Below are positions 45,189 to 55,100 of a DNA stretch of 64,000 nucleotides, one piece after another; the stretch's first letter is position 1; each line of letters begins with the position of its first letter. The DNA is from an uncultured Candidatus Binatia bacterium (lineage in GTDB: Bacteria > Desulfobacterota > Binatia > UBA9968 > JAJDTQ01): contig CATQHV010000001.1 in the NCBI GenBank assembly GCA_958295985.1, forward strand, positions 61,655 to 125,654. Reading direction: 5' to 3'. The notes beneath the pieces were generated by a model. That model ran no database searches, was not told the origin of the DNA, and worked only from the letters and a program-made list of their open reading frames with translations. The position numbers and the translations under genes were made by a program.

Positions 45189-46255
45189 CTAAGGATGGCA
45201 AGTCTGCGGTACCTGGCTTCGTTTTAATCTTCCAAGTACCGCAACCCACCTTTCCAGTTTTATGTACCGCCGGCCAAAAATAATTTCGTCCCGGGCGCCC
45301 CTTGCAAGATGCGTATGGATGTCGACGTTGACTGAGCATGTTCGAAAATGTTCCGATACCGCACGCCTGAGATCGTCAAGCGTCCTGTATAACTCGGACG
45401 TGATCGGCTGGTACCGGGCCTGCCCCCACGTCTCCCCGATCGCACCGGACTCTGGACGGGCCACCGGAAGGTACAGGATCCGGACATCGGGATTCTGCTC
45501 CTGGTATCTGCGGACCCTTTTGGTCTTGTGCTGCGAGGCGTTGTCCGTGATCATCATGACCTTGCCCCACTTTACGCGCCGGTTCCGGGTACCTGACGAG
45601 GTTTGCGCCGTTGAAGCGGCCGTATGTGCGCACCGGTCTCGTACCGTCGTCCGCAACGGAACCGCATACCGCAATCCTGTCACGCCGGCCTGATCTCTCC
45701 GCGCGTACCCCGTCCTGCGGGTGACCGGAGCTTTGCACCGTCGCCGCCGACCCCGATGGATGTAGATTCGTCCCGTACGACCATCCTGAATCCGGCCCTT
45801 TATGCGCCTGCAACGGCCCCTTTCGTATCCGCCTGCCGGTATGCCGCCTTCCTTGCATCCGCCGCACCCCCCGGATTTACCCCGGATGTCTTGCGCGGGA
45901 AGCCGTTCCCGCAGGATCCTCCGGTATTGCCGACGCCGTGGAGGGTCCGGTAAACCATGCGCGGCTGTTCGAACGGGGGGTGCGGCGGCGGCGGCCCGTG
46001 CGACCTACGGCCGGGTGGCACGACGGGAGGCGGAAACGTCCCCGATCGTGCCAACGCAGCACGGGGATCCAGGTCTGCCACTGCATCCTGAGACACATGC
46101 GGTGCGCCATGCCGGGCACGATCTCCCGGGAGATCGCACGGACGCCGCCCGTGACATCTCGTTCCCTTACGACACCCCCACCTCCCCCCCCCACCCGATC
46201 CCGCCGAAAACCGATCCGTCCTGTGGAGGATAATCCGTGCGAGCGTGCACATCAC
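45189..46255 (-). pseudogene. Decayed IS630-family transposase
   Basis: The clearest part is KVMMITDNASQHKTKRVRRY followed by ILYLPVARPESGAIGETWG, the second-Asp and final-Glu region of IS630/Tc1-like DDE enzymes. Upstream on the minus strand, other frames carry fragments such as VVRDESTSIGV (first-Asp region) and PRMVYRTLHGVG. At least two frameshifts separate them, so the element is inactive. Terminal repeats were not identified. Confidence 0.75.
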
Positions 46256-46333
46256 GGCGGCAGGCTACAGGACCTGGCCCCGATGTGATATCTGCCATGT
46301 CGGACCGCCGGCGGCCCGCTGCAGGCTAGGGGC

Positions 46334-46615
46334 CTAGAATTTTGGAAGCGTGAGCAGGTTGTCGTACGGCGAATCGTCCCGTTCGGTCCTGATGTACGTG
46401 GGCTCGTCGCCGTCGGGGGCCATCTTGACGGACACGCGGACGCCCTCCGTCTCGATGTAAAAGGTGTGGTACAGCCTGTCCCTCCCGGCACCCCTCATCA
46501 TCTTGATGATGTCCACGACCGGCACCGATCTTCCGTCCATCCTGACGCTGGTCACCGCCTGGCACCTCTTCTCGAGGCCCTTCCGCCGTATGTGGGTGAT
46601 CCTGTGCCCTGCCAT
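46334..46615 (-). CDS. Small hypothetical protein (DUF3892-like)
   Basis: 93 residues: MAGHRITHIRRKGLEKRC, then VTSVRMDGRSVPVVDIIKMM and HTFYIETEGVRVSVKMAPDG, a compact beta-rich protein. It resembles short DUF3892-type proteins (IxxVR...G), but I am not certain. Start ATG at 46615, with a TATA-like TTATTATT about 25 bases upstream. Divergent from purN. Confidence 0.65.
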   Translation of the reverse strand: MAGHRITHIRRKGLEKRCQAVTSVRMDGRSVPVVDIIKMMRGAGRDRLYHTFYIETEGVRVSVKMAPDGDEPTYIRTERDDSPYDNLLTLPKF

Positions 46616-46693
46616 GTCGTGGTGTTGGGGGCGGGGGAATAATAACCGTTCATATCGCATGAGTTAATTGCAGGTACGGGAAAATCCCGGCAA

Positions 46694-47311
46694 TTGCTGC
46701 AATTGGGGATCTTGATTTCGGGCAGGGGAAGCAACATGGAGTCCATCCTGGGCGCCGTCAGGAAAAGGGGGATCCCGGCAAATCCGGCGGTGGTCATATC
46801 CAACAGGGCCGATGCGGAGGGACTGAAAACGGCCCGGAGGCTCGGCGTGCCCGCGGTGGCAATCCCCAGCGAGGGGTTTTCGGGCTCCCGGTGGGATTAT
46901 GACAGAAAGCTCGTCAGGGCGTTGCAAAAACGCGGCGTGTCCCCGACCAACGGGCTGGTGTGCCTCGCGGGTTTCATGAGGATTATCAGCCCGGAGTTTG
47001 TGAAAAAATACAGGAACCGGATCCTGAACGTCCATCCCGCGCTGCTGCCCTCGTTCCCCGGACTTGACTCGCAAAGGCGGGCGGTCGACTACGGCGTAAG
47101 GTATTCGGGCTGTACCGTCCATTTCGTGGATTCGGGCACGGATACCGGCCCGATAGTCACCCAGGCCGTGGTAGGGGTAAAGGACGGCGACACGGCGGAC
47201 ACGCTGGCAGAAAGGATCCTGGCGGAGGAGCACCGGATTTATCCGGAGGCGGTGGATCTTTTCGCCAGAAAGAGGATCAGGCTGGTGGGGAGACGGACGG
47301 TAATAGTCTAG
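46694..47311 (+). CDS. purN: Phosphoribosylglycinamide formyltransferase
   Basis: 205 residues of the PurN family: LGILISGRGSNMESIL at the phosphoribosyl site, catalytic Asn/His in ILNVHPALLPSFPG and the catalytic Asp in HFVDSGTDTGPIVTQ. It transfers a formyl group from 10-formyl-THF to GAR in purine synthesis. Start TTG; a TTAATT about 25-30 bases upstream is the likely TATA element. No other purine gene is adjacent. Confidence 0.95.
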   Translation: MLQLGILISGRGSNMESILGAVRKRGIPANPAVVISNRADAEGLKTARRLGVPAVAIPSEGFSGSRWDYDRKLVRALQKRGVSPTNGLVCLAGFMRIISPEFVKKYRNRILNVHPALLPSFPGLDSQRRAVDYGVRYSGCTVHFVDSGTDTGPIVTQAVVGVKDGDTADTLAERILAEEHRIYPEAVDLFARKRIRLVGRRTVIV

Positions 47312-47378
47312 ATGCGGACCAAAACAAAACAAAACAGAAAAGCGCGGCCCCCCAGGCCCGCCTGCGGGCCGCACCCCC

Positions 47379-47690
47379 TCAACCGCCGAAAAAGTACAGC
47401 ACCACCAGCTCCTTTTTGTTCCCGTGAAAATGGTGCGCGGTATCCTTTGCGACAAAAAACGCCCTTCCTGCGGACACCTCGTAGTCCCTGTCCCCTATCC
47501 TGAGGAGGCCGTCGCCTGAGATCACATAGTACACCTCGTCGGTCTCGTGCGGCTCCTGCGTATCCTCCTCGCCGGGCCCGAGGACCAGCACGCCCGCCGC
47601 CAGGCCGGGCCGGTCGACAAAGGTGCGGAAGTAGGGGCCGCCCCTCCTGATCCTTTCGGCATAGCCGCCGACGTCGAAATCCGGTCTCAT
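47379..47690 (-). CDS. Cupin-domain protein
   Basis: 103 residues forming one cupin barrel: metal-site motif 1 in EPHETDEVYYVISGDGLLRI and motif 2 in HHFHGNKKELVVLYFFGG. Small cupins may be dioxygenases, isomerases or binding proteins; substrate unknown. The start ATG at 47690 overlaps the stop of the upstream ABM gene by 4 bases, so the two are one operon; the open frame further upstream is a shadow. Confidence 0.87.
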   Translation of the reverse strand: MRPDFDVGGYAERIRRGGPYFRTFVDRPGLAAGVLVLGPGEEDTQEPHETDEVYYVISGDGLLRIGDRDYEVSAGRAFFVAKDTAHHFHGNKKELVVLYFFGG

Positions 47691-47977
47691 CGGGCCACAA
47701 CTTTGAAGAATCTCGGCACGGGCGCCTGCTCCATGTACGATGTCATCCTGGAGTGCCATTTTGCGTGGACGTCGCTCCGGCGCATCGCCTCGAACGTCTC
47801 CTGGCTGTCGTGTTCCACGATGATGCGGAACGAGGGTGGGCCGTCGTCGGCCCTTAAAAGGCGCCTTGCCACAAAGCCGTCACATGCGGAAAGCTCGGCG
47901 TTTGCGTCCGAAAAGGACCTCGCAAAATCATCCTCCAGTCCGGGCTTGATCCGGACATCCACAATTGCGACAAACAT
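47687..47977 (-). CDS. ABM-domain (antibiotic biosynthesis monooxygenase-like) protein
   Basis: 96 residues with the dimeric alpha/beta ABM pattern: VAIVDVRIKPGLEDDFARSF, then CDGFVARRLL, FRIIVEHDSQETFEAM and WHSRM. Family members include heme-degrading and quinone monooxygenases, which use no cofactor or use heme. Overlaps the downstream cupin gene by 4 bases, suggesting a shared oxidative or small-molecule task. Confidence 0.87.
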   Translation of the reverse strand: MFVAIVDVRIKPGLEDDFARSFSDANAELSACDGFVARRLLRADDGPPSFRIIVEHDSQETFEAMRRSDVHAKWHSRMTSYMEQAPVPRFFKVVAR

Positions 47978-48123
47978 GGCTGTGGTTGTCCGTACTAGGA
48001 TAATTGCGTTTCGCCGCCTGGCCCGCCCAGCTGACCGCCGACGGCCATGTATAAACGCCTGGATGTGGGATTTTGGCGGCGGATGATATTTGGAATGCGG
48101 GTTTTGGGGTTCTCTCGGATCCT

Positions 48124-48298
48124 GGTGTTTTTGGATCCGGGCCGGAAGGTACCCCTGTGCCTGCGAACATCATTGATCACAATGCCGACAAACGCGCATC
48201 TGCCTGAAATTCGATGTTTGGATCCTGGGCGACCCCCACAAGCGGGCGCCGGCGCAGTCCCGCATGGTGCGGACGCGCAGCTTTGATCCAAAAACACC
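48124..48298. mobile_element. MITE-like element type 2, copy B
   Basis: 175 bp with GGTGTTTTTGGATC inverted ends, homologous along its length to the element at 29563-29732. The better-preserved ends show where the element begins and stops. Confidence 0.8.
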
Positions 48299-48323
48299 CG
48301 GATCCGGGGCAAAACCGGGTTTT

Positions 48324-48351
48324 GGGGCGGGGCGGGGCGGGGCGGGGCGGG
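48324..48351 (+). repeat. Simple GGGGC repeat
   Basis: Five tandem GGGGC units in non-coding DNA. Confidence 0.9.
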
Positions 48352-49162
48352 CATGCTCACGACCACCCCGCACGGCAGGCTCGCCAGTTCTACCGTGTCT
48401 ATATCCCGAAGATTGTACAGAACCCAGCCGACGGTTCTGTGTAGCCAGACGCCTGAAAATGGGGGAGGTTCCGCCCCCAAAGATCACCGATTTTTCTCAT
48501 TTTGAACCACGGCAGATGCCCCCATGCCTATATCCGGCGAACCGGCAGGCGGCAACCCTGTCTAGAACACCGGGTCTCCCTAAGCGCTTCAAATGAGCGT
48601 TTTTGCATTTTTTGAACCGGAAACCGCCCGTATCCGGGTGCCCGACTTTACACAGAACCGCGCCTACAAATACTTAAAAAACTTGCCGAGGATATCTGTG
48701 TGATGTCGGTATGCGCCAGATCTCCATCCCGCCCTGCCCCGAATCCCCGGGGGAACGGCAGGCGGGTGGCATGCGTTGATTCCGGTTTCTGGCATGACCG
48801 CCGTACGGGCTGGGGCGGCAAAGCCGTCATTGGCGGACACTGCCTAACAACGGAAAATGGAGGGGGGGGGGGGTGGCGGTGGCGGGTAGCGATCCGGCCG
48901 ATCCGTCCATGGGGGGAACAACCGCGGCGGGCCGCGTTCCTCCCCACTCTCTCTTCCTCCGCCTCCCATCCCGCCCCGCCCCCGACCGGCCGGGACCGCC
49001 CGGACCTCGCGGCGGGCGTCAGCAAGAATGGCGCCAAATACGGCGGGGGTGGACGGTCGCCTGTCGCGATGCGGGATACGGACACGGCGCGGGATGGTCG
49101 GAGGGGCGAACCTCCGGACGATGCCCGCAGGGTGAGGTGACACATTCACGCCGCTAACGAAA
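48352..49162. other. Intergenic region before the second giant gene
   Basis: A hairpin (TGGGGG...CCCCCA near 48463-48481) is followed by T-rich sequence and could be a terminator. ACTTAAAAAAC at 48670-48680 is a good TATA element, but the frame beginning at 48700 (to 49140) is Arg/Pro/Gly low complexity interrupted by a G10 run, and I do not accept it as a gene. No clear promoter lies directly before the giant gene. Confidence 0.45.
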
Positions 49163-49192
49163 ATTTCACGTCTCCTTGAATCCCGGTACCGG

Positions 49193-52100
49193 TTGCTGTT
49201 CCTGGCAATCCTGATCCTGTCCGTGGTTCCGCTTGCCGCAGGCTGTTGCGACGCCGTGCCGCTCCCCCCGGCCCCCGCATACGCGGACAGCCGCCCGCTG
49301 ACGGCAGAGATCTCGACCAACGCAACCTCCCCCACCTTCCTGCACACCATACACTTCAACCTCACGTTCAACAAACCCGTAAACGCCTCGACCCTTGACG
49401 TATCGGACATCAGCGCCACCTCGGGGACCGTACAGAACCTGCGTACGGAGATATACCACAACGGAAGCTTCGGCAGCCGGGGAACGGGCGGCAGCCAGTT
49501 TAACACACTGCACGGCATCGCGGTGGACGGCTCCACGGGAAACGTATACGTGCCGGACTCGGGCCACGACAGGGTCATGGTCTTCGATTCCGCCGGCGGC
49601 CACATACGCACCGTCACCAACAGCACGTTTCAAAGCCCGCAGGCCGTGGCGCTGGACGGCTCGGGCAACCTGTACGTGTCCGACCAGTGGGGAAACCACG
49701 TCCTGGTCTTCGATTCCGCCGGGAGCTACGTCCGCACCGTTGCCGACTCGTTTAGTTCCCCCAACGGCATCGCGGTGGACGGCTCGGGCAACCTGTACGT
49801 GGCGGACTCGTTCGGTGACCGCGTCGCCGTCTTCGATTCCGACGGGGACCTGGTCCGCTCCATCGCGAACACCCGTGATCATTATCCGGTCGGCGTGGCA
49901 CTGGACGGCTCCACCGGCAACATATACGTGGCATACCTTTTCGGCAACCGCGTCGCCGTCTACGACTCCGCCGGAGGCCACATCGAGGACATCGGCCCGC
50001 TTAACCGCCCGTACGGCGTGGCGGTGGACCCCGCATCCGGCAACCTGTACGTAAGCCTCAGGAACGACAACCGCGTCGCAGTCTACGACTCCACACTGGA
50101 TCATGTGACCGACATCGCCAACTCTTTTAACCAGCCGCACGGCGTCGCCGTCGACCCCTCCTCGGGCACCATATACGTGGTGGACAAGTACAACCACCGC
50201 ATCCATGCGTTTGACACGGCATACCCGTTCGAGGTGGAGGGTGCGGCATCCGGATCCGACCTTGCCGTAAGCATGCTTGCAGGCCGCGTGTATGACGCCG
50301 CGGGAAACGCAAACGAGGCGTCCGACCCCGAGGTCCTCCGCATAGACCGGAGCGACCCCGTCCCGACGGTCACCTCCACCCTGTCCAGCCCGACCACCGC
50401 CGCCACCATCGACTTCCAGGTGGAGTGGAGCAAGCCCGTCGACGGGTTTACCGCAGGCGACATCAGGGTTCTGGGCACCGCCACACACGGCGGCGTGGCC
50501 GCCTTTGCGGGCAGCGGCGCCAGCTATACGTTCAACGTCTCCCCCACCGCCTACGGGACCCTGCTGATCCACATTGCGGCGGGTGCGGCACAGGACAGGG
50601 CGGGCAACGCCAACGAGGCGGAGGCCAGGTTCCCGATGACCTACAGCGACGTGCGGCCGGTGCCCCTGGTCCCGGCGATCACCACGGCACAGCCGGACCC
50701 CACCAACCTGCAGGCGGTCCCCTTCAACCTGACATTCAGCGGCCCCGTAAACGCCACGACCCTTGCCACCGCCGACATCAGCGCCACCTCGGGGACGGTA
50801 CGGGACCTGCGCACGATCCTGTACCACAACGCCAGCCTCGGCGGATTCGGCACCGGCGCCGGCCAGCTCAACTGGCCGTTCGATGTGGCCGTCGACGGGC
50901 GGTCCGGTACCGTATACGTGGCCGATGTCAGCAACAACCGCGTCCAGGTGTTCGACCGTACCGGACAGCACGCCGCCAGCATCACGGAGGGGCTCCGCTT
51001 CCCGCGCGGCATCGCGGTCGACGGCTCCACGGGCAACGTATACGTGGCCGATACGGGCGGCAGCACCAAGCGGATACTCGTCTTCGACTCGGGCAGGAAC
51101 CACCTCCGTACCATCACCGACCCCTCGCTGGCCGAACCCGTCGACGTGGCCGTATACCCCGTGTCGGGGGAGACATACGTGGTGGATTCGGGCAGCGGCA
51201 ACAACCACGTGGCGGTATTCAACAGCACGGGGGGGCGCACCGGTACCATCACCGGGCCGTTCACGGACCCGACCGGCGTGGCAGTCGACGTCACCACCGG
51301 CGACGTATACGTGGCCGACCCCGGCCGGGACCACATCGCCGTATTCAACGGTACCTGGCACCGCACCGGCACCATCACCGACTCCTTTGATTCCCCGGAT
51401 TACGTGGACATAGACCCGGCATCGGGCCTGCTGTACGTGTCCGACAGGGTCGACCGGCGCATCGCCGTGTTCAATTCCACCTGGGACAACATCGCCAACA
51501 TCACAAATGCCGCAGGCCTGCTCAACCGCCCGCACGCCGTGGCCGTCGACGATACCACGGGCGCCATACACGTGGTCGACCGCCACCAAAGCTTCGTCCG
51601 GGTGTTCGGCACGGCGTACGGCTTCGAGGTGGCCGGCCCCGACGACGGGCGGATCCTCAACGTGAGCCTGCCCGCGGACCGCGTGCAGGATACGGCAGGA
51701 AACACGAACGTGGCCTCCGGTTTTGCGCGCATCGAGATAGACAGGACCGCCCCGGTACCTGCCATCACCGCCGTGCAGCCCGACCCCACCAACGTCTCCC
51801 CGATCAACTTCCATGTGAACTTTAGCAAGCCGGTCACAGGGTTTGACGCGACGGACATCTCGCTTTCAAGCGACACCGTGCACGGAGGCGTGGCCAACTT
51901 TGAGGCGGGAGACGCCACCGGCGCCAACTATACATTTGATGTCGCCCCGACCGTAAACGGAACCATCCTTGTGGGCATCGCCACAGGCGTGGCCATGGAT
52001 GTGGCCGGCAACAGCAACACCGCCACCGAATTCTCGATCGTATACGACATCTCCAAACCTGTCCCCACCATCACCTCCGTACAGACCGGCCCCACAAACG

Positions 52101-55100
52101 CGGACACGATCAACTTCCAGGTGGACTGGGACAAACCCGTCACCGGGTTCGGACTGGCCGACATCGCCGTCTCGGGCAACGCCACCACCGCCGGCGGAGG
52201 CGGAGGCGCGACCAACCTCGCCGGCGCCGGCGACCGCTACACATTCGACGTGGTACCTGTCGCCAACGGCACCGTCCACATCGACATCGCCGCGGACGTG
52301 GCGCAAAGCAGCCTGGGCAACAACAACATAGCGGCCGCCCGGTACTCCATCGTATACGACGGCATGCCGCCCGTGCCCGTCATAGCCTCGGTGCAGTCCA
52401 GCCCGACCAACTCCACCGTAATCAACTTCAACGTGACCTTTGGCGAGCCGGTTCGCGGGTTCGGACTGGCCGACATCGCCGTCTCGGGCAACGCCACCGC
52501 CGCCGGCGGAGGCGGAGGCGCGACCAACCTCGCCGGCGCCGGCGCCGTCTACACATTCGACGTGGTACCTGTCGCCAACGGGACCGTCCACGTCGACATC
52601 GCGGCGGACGCGGCCCGGGACGAGGCCGGCAACGACAGCGCGGCGGCCGCCCGGTACTCCATCATATACGACGTCTCGCCGCCCGTGCCGCGCATCACCG
52701 CGGTGCAGTCCAGCCCGACCGACTCTGCCACCATCAACCTCCGTGTGGCCTGGGGCGAGAACGTCACCGGATTCGAACCGGGCGACATCGCGCTGTCCGG
52801 AGCCCCGGCCCCGCGCGGCGGCGTCACCTCGCTGGCCGGCGGCCCCGCCAACTACACCTTCGACGTGGTACCCGCGGCGGACGGGGTGCTGCTGGTCGAC
52901 ATCACCGCGGGCGCGGTCCGGGACGAGGCCGGCAACACCAACGTCGCCCCGGCCCGGTTCTCCATAACGTACTGGAGCTCGCCGCCCGCCCCCCTGATCC
53001 CCGCCCTCACCACGGTACGGTCCGAGGCCACCAACCTGCAGACCGTCCCCTTCAACCTGACGTTCAGCAAGCCCATAAACGAGGCGACCCTCGCGGCATC
53101 GGACATCAACGCCACATCCGGTATCGTACGGAACATGCATCTGATATGGCACCACAACGGAAGCTTCGCCGCCCGGGGCTCCGGCGACGGCCAGCTCACC
53201 CGGCCGATCGGCGCGGATCTGGACTCCTCGGGCAGGATATACGTGGGCGACGGCGGCAACAGGCGCGTGGCGATCTTTGACCCCGGGCGGGAGCACGTCG
53301 CGCACATCGACGGCCGGTTCGGCGGCTCGATCGACGTGGCAGTCGACGGCTCCTCGGGCAACATATACGTGGCCGACACATTCGGCAACCGCGTCGAGGT
53401 GTTCGGCCCCTCCCTGAACAGCATCGACAACATCACCGACTCCCTCCGGCGTCCGAACGGCGTGGCCGTGGACGACTCCACCGGGAACATATACGTGTCG
53501 GACAGGGACAACGACCGCATCCGGGTGTACGGGCCCGATCTGATCCGCATCGCCGACATCGAGAACTCGTTCGGCGTCCCCAACGGCGTGGACGTGGACG
53601 CCTCGGGCAACATATACGTGCCCGACTCGGCCAACGGGAACGTCCAGATATTCGACTCCTCCCGGACGTATGTCGCCACCATCTCGGACCCGGTAACCTT
53701 CCCGTACGCAGTGGACGCGGACGCCTCGGGCAACATATACGTGGCCGACGCCGGCAGGCACCGCGTCGCGGTCTTCGACTCCACGCTGCAGCACGTCGCG
53801 GATATAGACCGCTCCCTTAACCAGCCGACCGGCGTGGTGATAAACGCCTCCTCGGGCGAGATATACGTGGCCGAATACGGCAACAACCGCATCAGCGTGT
53901 TCGATCCCGCATACGCCTTCGAGGTGGCGGATCCGTCGGACCTGCAGACGCTCGAGGCCAGCCTGCCGGCGGGCAGCGTGCAGGATCTGGTGGGGGGCGC
54001 AAACGAGGCCTCCGATCCGGCCGGCATCCGCATAGACAGGACCGCCCCGGTCCCACGCATCACCTCCGTGCAGCCGAACCCGACCGGCGCCTCCACCATC
54101 AACCTCCGTGTGGACTGGAGCGAGAACGTCACCGGGTTCGAACCCGCCGACATCGCGCTGTCGGGGATCGCAACGGTGGGGGGAGTGACCTCGTTCGCCG
54201 GCGGCCCCGCCAACTACACATTCGATGTCGTCCCGGCCGCCCACGGCGCCATCCGGGTCGACATCGCCGCAGGCGCGGCCCGTGACACGGTGGGCAACGC
54301 CAACACGGCGACCGCCAGGTACTCCATCACGTACGACGGCTCGCGCCCCGACCCCGTCATCACCTCCACCCAGACCAGCCCCACAAACGCGGACACGATC
54401 AACTTCCAGGTGGACTTTGGAGAGTCCGTCACCGGCTTTGACGCGGCCGACATCGCCGTCTCGGGCAACGCCACCGACACCACCACCGGCGCGACCAACC
54501 TCGCCGGCGGCCCCATCCGCTACACATTCGACGTGGTACCTGTCGCCAACGGCACCGTCCACGTCGACATCGCGGCGGACGCGGCCCGGAACGAGCTCGG
54601 CAACGGCAACACCGCGGCCGTCCGGCGCTCGATAGTATATGACGCCGCCCCCCCGGTCCCAGTCATCACCTCGACCCAGCCGAACCCGACCGGCGGCACC
54701 GTCATAAACTTCCGGGTCGCCTTTGGAGAGTCCGTCACCGGGTTCGAGCGGACCGACATCACACTGTCGGGAATCGCAACGGCGGGTGGCGTGACCGCAC
54801 TCGCCGGCGGCCCCGCCAACTACACCTTCGACGTGGTGCCGGCCGCCGACGGCGCCATCCGGGTCGACATCGCCGCAGGCGCGGCCCGGGACGAGGCCGG
54901 CAACGACAGCGCGGCCGCCGACCGGTTCACGACGGTATACGACGGCTCGCGCCCCGACCTCGTCATCACCTCGGTACAGACCGGCCCGACCAACTCCTCC
55001 GTGATCAACTTCAACGTGACCTTTAGCGAGCCGGTCACCGGCTTTGACACGGCCGACATCGCCGTCTCGGGCAACGCCACCGACACCACCACCGGCGCGA

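Noticed and set aside
48460..48620. Possible third copy of the 92-bp element
   Set aside because: TTCAAATGAGC and TTTTTTGAAC words are reminiscent, but the ends do not match and the length differs.
48700..49140. 146-codon open frame on the plus strand
   Set aside because: Arg/Pro/Gly-rich, includes a G10 run read as glycines, and has no recognisable domain, although a TATA box precedes it.
49166..51814. 882-codon open frame on the minus strand
   Set aside because: Antisense shadow of the first propellers of the giant gene; low-complexity product without domains.
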